DNA of 23,429 nt, taken from assembly GCA_965178525.1 (NCBI GenBank), contig CBCXVS010000098.1:1-23429 (forward strand). Direction: 5' to 3'. The notes beneath the pieces are model-generated. The model was not told where the DNA came from and ran no database searches. It saw nothing but the letters and a program-made list of their open reading frames with translations. The DNA is from CBCXVS01 sp965178525 (lineage in GTDB: Bacteria; Tectomicrobia; Entotheonellia; Entotheonellales; Entotheonellaceae). Positions 14,798 through 21,982 of this stretch are shown here, piece by piece; the stretch's first letter is position 1, and each line of letters opens with the position of its first letter. The position numbers were made by a program, and so were the translations under genes.

Positions 14798-16300
14798 TTA
14801 CGCCTCGTCCATCGTCTTCAGCTCCGTGATCCCCAGCATCTCCACATCCAGCGGGAAAATCGGCCGCCGGATGTTCTTGAACCCCAACCCCGTCAGCCGC
14901 GGGCTCGTCAAGCCGGGCGTATCGAGTTCGATCACGTCCGCGGCGATGGGCTCATGCGCGGCCCGGAAGTGCACACTGGACTTCAGCACGATGAATCGTT
15001 TCGCCGCCAGGTCAATGCCCAGACTTTTATAGAGCTGGAGATCCAGAGGTTGGTAGCGTTTTGACGTCACAATCACGTCGTTGCCCTCAATGTCCAGTAC
15101 TGCTGTGGGTCCCATATCTGACTCCGCCCCGGTTCCCATCGGGCCTTCGTTGATAAACGTGCCATCGGAGAGCGTCTTGACGCGCGTCGTGACCTGGAGC
15201 GGCGCGCCATGCCAATTATCAGTATGACCGCCCAACGTGATGTCCAGCGGTTGGCCCTCCCTGGCGTCAAGCGCTTGGGTCACCACATGCGGATCCCACA
15301 TCACGGCGAGGACGCCGCCTTTGAGTTCTTCCTCCAGGATCGCCTTCAGGACATACGTCCCATCTTCCGGCGACCCACCACCCGGGTTGTCGCCGATATC
15401 CGCCAAGACGATCGGAGTCGCCGTTGTCGCTTTGACGTATTGTAACGCCTCTCGTATCGGCATCGGGTTGACGAGAAACTCGCGCCGGCGGGACCAGACC
15501 ATGTCGTGTAGGGCCTGGGCCAGCTCTTCGGCAAGCGCTTGATTGTTGTGGGTGGTGACGATAAAACTCATGCCGGCTTCGGGGATATCACTCCAGGGAA
15601 AACCCGCTGCCACGGTAATGGTTTCGACCCCCGGCATCGCTTCCATCCGGTGCGCTTCGGCCACCACCCGGCGCATCGGATCCCGGCCCGTAAACTGCAC
15701 CTGCAAGGCCGGCAACATGGGCGGCTGCCGCATCGCCTTCGTCGGTTTGAGGCTGCCATCCAACATGCGCGCCGTGAGGTTGACCGCCTCCACGCCTCTT
15801 TCGTACCCGTCGATATGCGGGTACGTGTCATAGCCGATGAGCAAGTCGGCATGGTTGAGCATGCGCGCCGTGAAGTTGGCATGGAAGTCGAAGGTGGCCA
15901 CCAGGGGGATGGCGCCCACGATGTGGCGCACCTCCTCCAACACTTTCCCTTCAATATCGGGATATGCGTCACTGACCCCCGCGCCATGCAGGTGCAGGAC
16001 GACGGCATCAATATCCTGGGCGTTTTGAATGCCCTCGAGCATGGCGGACAGGATCGTGTCGAACGCCTCAGCGGTGATGGTCCCGGATGGCGTGGCCGAG
16101 GCAAACACGGTCGGGATGAGGTCGAACCCATGCATGCGGCAACCGTCAATGATGCCCCCAGCCGGCGTTTTGGTGCCGTTAAAACGCTCGAACAATTCGT
16201 CGCCATGGAGGAAGCGGCCCTTCCTGAATTCGCCTAAATCGGTCGCGATGTTGGATAGAACGTTGGTCTCATGAGAAATCGTGCCGGTGACAATACGCAT
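14798..16300 (-). CDS. M81-family metallopeptidase (MlrC / microcystinase C-like)
   Basis: 500 residues from ATG 16300 (MRIVTGTISHETNVLSNIAT), the normal MlrC start; the open frame extends upstream but into non-homologous sequence. 'IDAVVLHLHGAGVSD', 'VATFDFHANFTARM', 'YDTYPHIDGYERG' (metal-binding Asp/His set) and, in the C-terminal domain, 'DIGDNPGGGSPEDGTYVL' are family signatures. Length matches MlrC-type proteins. MlrC hydrolyses linearised microcystin fragments; most relatives in other bacteria have unknown peptide or amide substrates. It is cytoplasmic, with no signal peptide. It follows the two asparagine-synthetase-like genes on the same strand after 107 nt, so it may share their transcript. 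The gene is intact and the family assignment is secure. Confidence 0.9.
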   Translation of the reverse strand: MRIVTGTISHETNVLSNIATDLGEFRKGRFLHGDELFERFNGTKTPAGGIIDGCRMHGFDLIPTVFASATPSGTITAEAFDTILSAMLEGIQNAQDIDAVVLHLHGAGVSDAYPDIEGKVLEEVRHIVGAIPLVATFDFHANFTARMLNHADLLIGYDTYPHIDGYERGVEAVNLTARMLDGSLKPTKAMRQPPMLPALQVQFTGRDPMRRVVAEAHRMEAMPGVETITVAAGFPWSDIPEAGMSFIVTTHNNQALAEELAQALHDMVWSRRREFLVNPMPIREALQYVKATTATPIVLADIGDNPGGGSPEDGTYVLKAILEEELKGGVLAVMWDPHVVTQALDAREGQPLDITLGGHTDNWHGAPLQVTTRVKTLSDGTFINEGPMGTGAESDMGPTAVLDIEGNDVIVTSKRYQPLDLQLYKSLGIDLAAKRFIVLKSSVHFRAAHEPIAADVIELDTPGLTSPRLTGLGFKNIRRPIFPLDVEMLGITELKTMDEA

Positions 16301-16407
16301 GACCCTTCTCACCTCTATTGACGGCAAAACGTAAGCCCCCCGGCGCGGCCGGAGGATGCCAAAGTGTGACCATTCCGGTGCTACGTCGGCAACGTTGTAG
16401 GACAAAT

Positions 16408-18096
16408 CTACCGGGAAGTCAAATGCACGCGCAACCACACCTCCAGCGTCATGAGCAGCCAGAGCTTCACGCCGTGTCGCGGCCACAGATTGCCGCGATA
16501 GTCCAACCATTGCCGTACCACGGCGCGGTTCACGTACGGCTGAGTGCGGGCGTGACGACTGAGCAGCAGACCTCGCGCGAACCGCCGCAAGTCCCGTCTG
16601 AACCAGCTCTGCACCGGCACCAGCATGCCGCTTTTCGGGCGGGTAAGAATCACCTTCGGCAACAGATCCGCCACGGCGCGCTTGAGCACGGCTTTCTCCT
16701 CCGCCCCCGCCAGCTTATACGCTGGTGGCGTGGCAAAGCTGGCCTCGACGATGCGGCGGTCGAACAGGGGGGAGCGACCCACTAGGCCGTGTGCCGTGGT
16801 CAGATTGCTCACCTTCGTCAGGATGTGATCGGCCCCCTTCAAGCGCACGTTGATGTGCATCAGTCGATTCAGGAAATAGGGCAAGTACGGATTGGTCAAA
16901 AACGGCGTCAGCACAGCTTCCTGGGGTTCCTGCTGGCGCAGAGCCGCCTGGACTTCGGGCGTGAGGAGGCGCGGCAAGTCATCATAACATTTCTGATAGG
17001 AGCGTAGATAGGCCGTCTCAGGGCTGCCTGCTGGTGGGTAGAGCGCGTGCAGCAGCATGGGGAGGTTTTTCGGCCCCCCAAAGCAAGGATCGCCGCCTTC
17101 GCCATTGAGGATCACTGAGGTATCCTGCGCCGCGGCGCGCCCGAGGAGAAAATTCGGCACAGTCAAGGGATCGCCAATGGGATCGTCTAGCGCTGCCATC
17201 GTGGCTTCCAAATGATCCCGAATCAACGTGGCCGGCAGTTCCAACACATGATGCCGGGTGGCGCAGCGCTGTGCCACAAGGTTGGAAAACCGCAGTTCGT
17301 TCGGATACTCCGGGCCGAAATGAATGGCGTAAGTATGGATGGGAGCCGCAGCTTCGCGCGCTGCTATCGCGGTCACGAGGCTGCTGTCGACGCCGCCTGA
17401 GAGGTAAATACCGACCGGGCCCGTTGATGGCAGCCGGGCCCGTACGGCTGCTTCCAGGAGCATGCGGAGGCGCGCGGCATGCTCCTCGATGGAATCCGTT
17501 GGATGCCAGGCGCCCTCGACCGGTTCCCAGTAAGTCTTTGTCTCGCCCGCCGGCAGCGTCAACGCGTTGCCGGGGCGCAGTTCCGACGCATCCCGCCAGA
17601 GGGTCTCGGCGCCGAGGACAAAGGCAAAGGTCAGATACGTCCGCATGGCCGTTAGGGACAGGTCGCTCGACACGGCTGGGCAGCGTCGCAAGGTCCGCAG
17701 GCGCGCGGCAAACCACCACGCCCGTCCCTTGGTGGCGTAGTAGAGGGTGCGTGCCCCCACGCCGTCCCGCAGCAACACGAGGCGTTGATGCGGCGCATCC
17801 CACACCGCGACGGCAAACATTCCCAGGGCATGCTGTCCCGCCTGCACGCCGTAGCGGCGATACAGGGCCGCCAACACCGCGCCGTCCTCGGCATCCGCAA
17901 CGTCTAAGGCTGCACGTAATGCCTCTAGATTGTCGAGCACCACATCGCCACTCACGATAATGTCACCTGTTGGATCTGTCCACACCGGAGCCCCTCCAAA
18001 GGCCACGTCACGGTCGTGCCATCGTGGTGCGATGCCGAGGGCGTGTAGCGCCGCGGCCGGGTCAGAAACGCCAAAGACGCCGAGTAGATCGTTCAT
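16408..18096 (-). CDS. Asparagine-synthetase-like protein (second of a pair), no N-terminal nucleophile Cys
   Basis: 562 residues from ATG 18096, with AGGAG about 13 bases upstream. Residues 1-200 are a class II glutamine-amidotransferase-like domain, but the protein begins MNDLLGVFG; the Cys that normally follows the initiator Met is missing, so glutaminase activity is not expected. The synthetase half has the PP-loop 'YLSGGVDSSL' (residues 231-240), 'LNGEGGDPCFGG' and 'HGLVGRSPLFDRRIVEASF'. Such proteins adenylate a carboxylate and form an amide or ring, as in AsnB, beta-lactam synthetase and lasso-peptide cyclase. It starts 27 nt after the zinc-ribbon gene. No precursor peptide, RRE or transglutaminase-like protease gene is seen, so a lasso cluster is not supported. 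Confidence 0.9.
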   Translation of the reverse strand: MNDLLGVFGVSDPAAALHALGIAPRWHDRDVAFGGAPVWTDPTGDIIVSGDVVLDNLEALRAALDVADAEDGAVLAALYRRYGVQAGQHALGMFAVAVWDAPHQRLVLLRDGVGARTLYYATKGRAWWFAARLRTLRRCPAVSSDLSLTAMRTYLTFAFVLGAETLWRDASELRPGNALTLPAGETKTYWEPVEGAWHPTDSIEEHAARLRMLLEAAVRARLPSTGPVGIYLSGGVDSSLVTAIAAREAAAPIHTYAIHFGPEYPNELRFSNLVAQRCATRHHVLELPATLIRDHLEATMAALDDPIGDPLTVPNFLLGRAAAQDTSVILNGEGGDPCFGGPKNLPMLLHALYPPAGSPETAYLRSYQKCYDDLPRLLTPEVQAALRQQEPQEAVLTPFLTNPYLPYFLNRLMHINVRLKGADHILTKVSNLTTAHGLVGRSPLFDRRIVEASFATPPAYKLAGAEEKAVLKRAVADLLPKVILTRPKSGMLVPVQSWFRRDLRRFARGLLLSRHARTQPYVNRAVVRQWLDYRGNLWPRHGVKLWLLMTLEVWLRVHLTSR

Positions 18097-18123
18097 GCCC
18101 TCTGAACTCCTCTGGGCGCATGG

Positions 18124-19152
18124 CTAGCCAAAACTGTCCGCTGCATAGAAGTCCGCGGTGTGATCATCGAGCCAGATGTGCGCGTTGTTTGCATCAGACT
18201 TCGTACTGCGGGCAAAACCCTGGTAGATGGCCCGCATCAACCGTGCCGGGCGCAGGGTAGCGAGTTCGGCCCGGTTGCCCTTTTGCAGCCAAGCAACCTC
18301 CTCGGGCGTGAGGAGCTGAGCCACTTCGTCGAGGCGCTCCCGACTGGAGCCGGAAAGCGTCAGCAGGCCCAGGGTATGAGCGTGTCGCGGGCGCAAGCCG
18401 AGGTCATGAATGCGGATGGCCGGGTCGGGAAACCAGGGTTCCGACCGCAAGAGCAGGGGCAGCCTGCAGCCGTTGGCCGACGCGTCGTGCAGGGCAAAAA
18501 CCTGGAGCTGCGGATTGCGTCGCAGCATGGTCATCACCGTATCCGTCAGATCTGGTGGATAGCCATGCACGCTCAGGAGGGCACAGTTGTTCTCAAAATG
18601 AAAGTTATTGGCCACCAGCATCGCTGCCGTTTCGGTCCGATCGACGATCAACGCGCGGTCAAAGCTATACAGGGTCAGATCAGGTTCGATGGTGTCCGGT
18701 TGGCGGTGGACAGGCTCATTCTTCGCCGGTAGAAGCCGCTCGATGGGGCCGTGGGCCCGCTCCCACTGCTGCAGGTGAACGATGAACCGCTTATAATCGA
18801 GTTTCGGCCGCGGTAGTCCCCCGAAGCAGCTGACAAGCCAGAGATATCCCTTGCGAAACCCTTGCGGAAGCTGCTGTGGCCAATCCAGACGACGGTTCAT
18901 TTCATACCATAGCTGGCGGCGGGTGAAGTAGAGTGTGCCGTCACCTGTCACCGCCCGCAGTGCATTCTGAAAGCGCTGGTCGGTGACTTTTGGCGATTGG
19001 CCATACGGCTCAAACGCGAATGGACGCCGACACCTATCACATCGCCGGCCGTTGCGTTGGCGGCTCTTGTAGTTGGTGTCGCCTCTGCAGTAAATACATC
19101 GCACGGTGCGTTCCTTGTCATATCTTCGTTCTAGGGCGCTGCCGTCGGCCAT
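18124..19152 (-). CDS. Zinc-ribbon protein with winged-helix and Toprim-like regions (TopoVI-A/Spo11-like, tentative)
   Basis: 342 residues from ATG 19152 (MADGSALERRYDKERTVRCI); its start overlaps the upstream gene's end by 22 nt. The open frame continues upstream, but only antisense-like sequence lies there. Residues 19-41 are a zinc ribbon, 'CIYC...CDRC'. Around 70-90, 'GTLYFTRRQLWYEMNRRLD' resembles the winged helix carrying the catalytic Tyr of Spo11/TopoVI-A (candidate Tyr83). Around 167-230, 'ALIVDRTETAAMLVANNF' (Glu174) and 'FALHDASANGCRLPLL' (Asp223) look like the Glu and DxD-type positions of a Toprim fold. Zinc ribbon plus Toprim may mean DNA or nucleotide handling, or a fold reused for another purpose. 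Its place between two asparagine-synthetase-like genes is unexplained. The family is not firmly recognised. Confidence 0.75.
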   Translation of the reverse strand: MADGSALERRYDKERTVRCIYCRGDTNYKSRQRNGRRCDRCRRPFAFEPYGQSPKVTDQRFQNALRAVTGDGTLYFTRRQLWYEMNRRLDWPQQLPQGFRKGYLWLVSCFGGLPRPKLDYKRFIVHLQQWERAHGPIERLLPAKNEPVHRQPDTIEPDLTLYSFDRALIVDRTETAAMLVANNFHFENNCALLSVHGYPPDLTDTVMTMLRRNPQLQVFALHDASANGCRLPLLLRSEPWFPDPAIRIHDLGLRPRHAHTLGLLTLSGSSRERLDEVAQLLTPEEVAWLQKGNRAELATLRPARLMRAIYQGFARSTKSDANNAHIWLDDHTADFYAADSFG

Positions 19153-20777
19153 GCTAGGGGACGCTCCCGGGTCTCGCACCAGATATGCAACATCAACAAC
19201 GCCCACAGCTTCTCTCCGGCGCGCCGCTGCCGGAATTCGCCGGGTTGATCGATGCCGCGGCGCAAGGCCGCCACGGCCTTTGGCGCTAACCAGCCAGCCT
19301 GTTGTAAACGACGAGAAGACAGCCAGCGGGCGACGTCGCGCTGCAGCGGACCGAGACACCACTGCGTCGTGGGCACGCCCATGCCCCGTTTGTCATGCCA
19401 GACGATCGCCGCTGGCAAGTACGGCTCAGCGGCCCGCTTCAGGAGGTATTTCTCACATGCGCCGTGTAGGAACCACACGGGCGGCAGGGCGAACGTCCAC
19501 TCCGTCAACGCCTGGTCGAAAAACGGCGTATGGACGCGGAGCCCATGGGCCGCAGCCAATTGGGTGGCGCGCGGCGCGATATTCTGCGCCCCTTTGAGCC
19601 ATAAGTTGGCGGCCCGCAGCCGGTGTAGCAGGCTGCTAAAGCCCGCTGCGTTCAGGGCAGGACGCACCCAGGCGCCAACGTCTACCTGGTCGACGGCGGC
19701 GCGGGCGCGTGGGGTATAGAACCGCTCCGTCAGGCCGTAGAAGCGGTGATAGGTGCGCAGATACGCCATCTTGCGGTCGTAATGTGCGGTCCCATAGAGT
19801 TCCGCCGCGATCATGGGCTTGGTTGCCCACCCCCCAAAGAGTTGGTCACCCCCCTCGCCGTTGAACACCACATCGACCCACTGGGCCGCGGCCTGCCCCA
19901 GGAGATAGAGGGGCACAGTCACGCCATCACCAAAGGGCTGGGCCAGAGCGGCGGCGGTGGCCTGCAACGCCGTTTTGACATGCACGGGAGAAGCTGGCAC
20001 ACGGTGCCACGGCTGGCTGAGATGCGACGCGACGTGCTGCGCATACGGCACCTCCAGGTCAAAGGGCGGGCCGAAATCGAGGGTGAACAGGTGTACCCGC
20101 ACGCCGAGGTCTACGAGTAAGGCCGCGATGAAGCTGCTGTCAATCCCACCCGAAAGGAAGACGCCGACTTCACGCGCCGCCCCCACACGCCGTGCCACGG
20201 CCGCCCGTAATCGATGCCGCAATGCCGTCACGATCTGATCCTCAGATAGCGCCAGCGGTGCGGTTTCGCTCCATGCGGCCTGCGTGTCACATGGTCGGTG
20301 CGCCCCGGGCTGCAACACGAGTCGCGCCCCGGCGGGCAGAGCGGTCACGCCAGGCGTGAGCGTGAGCGGCGTCGGGACATAGGACAAGCAGAGGTAGCCA
20401 TGTAGCGCCACCGGGTCGAGTTGGGTGGCGACGTCGGGCAGGCGCTGCAGCACATGTGGATCAGAGGCGAACCACGTGACTTGTCCGATTTGAGTGGTAT
20501 ACAGCCCGTACAATCCGAATGGATCCCGCCTCAACATCAGGGTGGGTCCCAAGGGATACACCGCGGCAGACGAGCCGGCCTCCGCATCGGAGCCAATGGC
20601 GGCGGTGATGCGTCCATCCGCGGCGGTGATAAGGGTCACAGGCGCGGCGCCGGTGTGTTGTATGCCAAGGCCAAAACCGGCGCCGGTGCAGAGCTCGGTT
20701 GCCTGTCCGAGCAGGCGTTGTAGGTCCTGTGCCTGACACGCACTGCTGGGACCCACATATCCGGCCCAGACACTCAT
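19131..20777 (-). CDS. Asparagine-synthetase-like protein (first of a pair), nucleophile Cys replaced by Ser
   Basis: 548 residues from ATG 20777 (MSVWAGYVGPSSACQAQDLQ), with GGGAG about eight bases upstream; an earlier start would add 24 unrelated residues. The start aligns with the 'MCGFAGFVG' opening of AsnB, but Cys2 is Ser here, so the glutaminase nucleophile is lost. The synthetase domain has 'VFLSGGIDSSFIAALLV' (PP-loop, residues 209-215), 'VFNGEGGDQLFGGW' and 'HGLRVHTPFFDQALTEWTF'. ATP-dependent amide formation with ammonia or an amine is expected. It is the first gene of the minus-strand operon and overlaps the zinc-ribbon gene by 22 nt. The protein is only distantly similar to its partner at 16408-18096, so the pair probably acts on different steps or substrates. 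Confidence 0.9.
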   Translation of the reverse strand: MSVWAGYVGPSSACQAQDLQRLLGQATELCTGAGFGLGIQHTGAAPVTLITAADGRITAAIGSDAEAGSSAAVYPLGPTLMLRRDPFGLYGLYTTQIGQVTWFASDPHVLQRLPDVATQLDPVALHGYLCLSYVPTPLTLTPGVTALPAGARLVLQPGAHRPCDTQAAWSETAPLALSEDQIVTALRHRLRAAVARRVGAAREVGVFLSGGIDSSFIAALLVDLGVRVHLFTLDFGPPFDLEVPYAQHVASHLSQPWHRVPASPVHVKTALQATAAALAQPFGDGVTVPLYLLGQAAAQWVDVVFNGEGGDQLFGGWATKPMIAAELYGTAHYDRKMAYLRTYHRFYGLTERFYTPRARAAVDQVDVGAWVRPALNAAGFSSLLHRLRAANLWLKGAQNIAPRATQLAAAHGLRVHTPFFDQALTEWTFALPPVWFLHGACEKYLLKRAAEPYLPAAIVWHDKRGMGVPTTQWCLGPLQRDVARWLSSRRLQQAGWLAPKAVAALRRGIDQPGEFRQRRAGEKLWALLMLHIWCETRERPLAWPTAAP

Positions 20778-21107
20778 TCGGACACTCCCGGCGACCAAGG
20801 CCATCATGGCGTCAATGCCGTGGTCTGCATCATCTGATCGTGTCGGCAACGCCAGATAACTTGGAGATTGACAGGATCATGCAGGAGGAAAAAAGAATCT
20901 GGTAGGGGACTATACAGCTTTGCCAGATAAGATGCAAGGATAAGTTTTATCCTATTACAGATAAGAAGAATGGGATATGATCAAAACAACAGAAAGAGAT
21001 ATGATATAAGAATTTTTATTCGAAATGCATGAAAATAATTATCTGAAATGAGTCATATTAATGATAAAAACCATACTTTGTACAAGATAGTAATTCATCT
21101 TAGTGTG

Positions 21108-21121
21108 NNNNNNNNNNNNNN
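21108..21121. other. Assembly gap (14 N)
   Basis: Fourteen Ns at the edge between AT-rich sequence and sequence of normal composition, which suggests a contig join at or near an inserted element. Confidence 0.9.
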
Positions 21122-21182
21122 TATCGTAACTCGATGATACTTGTCGAACACCAGAAATCGGCATTGTCGAGGAATTGCCTCA

Positions 21183-21228
21183 ACCTTTCATTTCCCTGCC
21201 GCCTCATGGCGGCAGCCCCCTGAAAGGT
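21183..21228. repeat. Symmetrical nested hairpin (46 bases)
   Basis: The outer arms ACCTTTCA (21183-21190) and TGAAAGGT (21221-21228) are perfect complements, as are the inner arms CTGCCGCC (21196-21203) and GGCGGCAG (21208-21215). A TCAT loop and a 5-by-5 internal loop complete it. GTTTTTGTTGTT follows on the plus strand, so it could act as a rho-independent terminator; the symmetry also fits the end of a mobile element or a folded recombination site. Confidence 0.6.
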
Positions 21229-21466
21229 GTTTTTGTTGTTGGGGCGGGTCACAGTGACTTGGTGCCGGATCGGCTCGTGCCGAAATTCGCCATTGCCGGT
21301 ACCGGTGGCGGAATGCCGCGAACAGGTGCAACAAGCTCGCGAGCACGGGTATTGACCAGGTATCGATCATCCCGCACACACCGGCTCCAGGAGACCGTTT
21401 GGTTTTAGTTCGTACGTTTGCACAAAAAGTGATGAGCACGATATAGGAATGCTTTCACAACTCTTT

Positions 21467-21847
21467 CTAAGACGGGAACAGCTTCTGAATCATCTTCAAC
21501 ACCGCATCGTCATCGGGCCGAGTGCGAATCCCCTGCAGTATATTTTCGACCACCTGGGCGGCTTGCGTCTCGTCGTAGCCTAATTCTTTCAGTCTGGCGA
21601 TCACGTCGACCTGCTTGGCTAACACGGCTGTCTCACTCATGCCGCGCAAGTAATGGATGCCTACTTTGCCCAGCAGCCAGAGGCTGGCCACACCCACGAG
21701 CCACAGGGCCGCAACGGGAACGACACGTGTGGGTGAGTCGCGCTCAATCTCAGCCGCGACACGTGCTGTCGCTGCTTCTACCAGATGGCGTAGATCGTCA
21801 TTCGCCTGCATCTGTGCTTCAAATGCTTCGAGTTCTCGACGGTCCAT
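21467..21847 (-). CDS. Small single-pass membrane protein, unknown function
   Basis: 126 residues from ATG 21847. GTG 21850 is one codon upstream and seven bases from an AAGGAGA site, so it may be the real start. The N-terminal 50 residues are charged and helical ('DRRELEAFEAQMQANDDLRH'). One hydrophobic segment, 'VVPVAALWLVGVASLWLLGK', spans about residues 42-61. The C-terminal half is amphipathic ('VIARLKELGYDETQAAQVVE'). No family is recognised. It is transcribed divergently from the CHAT/STAND gene across 135 bases, so the two may share regulation; a membrane partner or target of the CHAT protein is possible but speculative. Confidence 0.65.
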   Translation of the reverse strand: MDRRELEAFEAQMQANDDLRHLVEAATARVAAEIERDSPTRVVPVAALWLVGVASLWLLGKVGIHYLRGMSETAVLAKQVDVIARLKELGYDETQAAQVVENILQGIRTRPDDDAVLKMIQKLFPS

Positions 21848-21889
21848 CACGGCATGTCTCCTTTGCAAATCCTGTCAAAATTCTGCTGG

Positions 21890-21917
21890 TTTGGCGCACA
21901 AGTACCCGCAGTATAAA
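21890..21917 (+). promoter_or_regulatory. Possible sigma-70-type promoter for the CHAT/STAND gene
   Basis: TTTGGC (21890-21895) and TATAAA (21912-21917) are 16 bases apart, and an AT run follows the -10 box. The start codon is 66 bases downstream of the -10 box. The -35 match is partial. Confidence 0.3.
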
Positions 21918-21982
21918 AAAAATGGTATGTTCTGACCATGTGAGGGCTTGTGACGTAAATCTGTATCCGGGGTACATGAGCC

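Larger units (their letters stand above)
20778..21466. other. Intergenic region: AT-rich, with N gap, no convincing gene
   Basis: Bases about 20920-21107 are very AT-rich and hold only short frames; a small hairpin GGATAA-GTT-TTATCC lies at 20938-20952. Fourteen Ns follow at 21108-21121. From 21122 to 21440 the composition returns to normal. One plus-strand frame (21175-21408) and one minus-strand frame (21188-21439) are open, but neither looks like a known protein. The nested hairpin at 21183-21228 is the only strong feature. The promoter of the minus-strand operon starting at 20777 should lie here, but I cannot place it. Confidence 0.55.

Noticed and set aside
16301..16510. Extended N-terminus (about 70 residues) on the M81 peptidase
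   Set aside because: The family starts at MRIVTGTISHETN; the upstream part has no family similarity and overlaps the end of the asparagine-synthetase-like gene.
16408..20777. Lasso-peptide biosynthetic cluster
   Set aside because: Two asparagine-synthetase-like proteins are present, but no precursor peptide, RRE protein, leader protease or exporter could be found nearby.
21175..21228. attC-like integron recombination site
   Set aside because: The outer GCCTCAAC and GTTGGGGC only roughly match the RYYYAAC/GTTRRRY consensus, the spacing is asymmetrical, and no integrase or cassette array is present.
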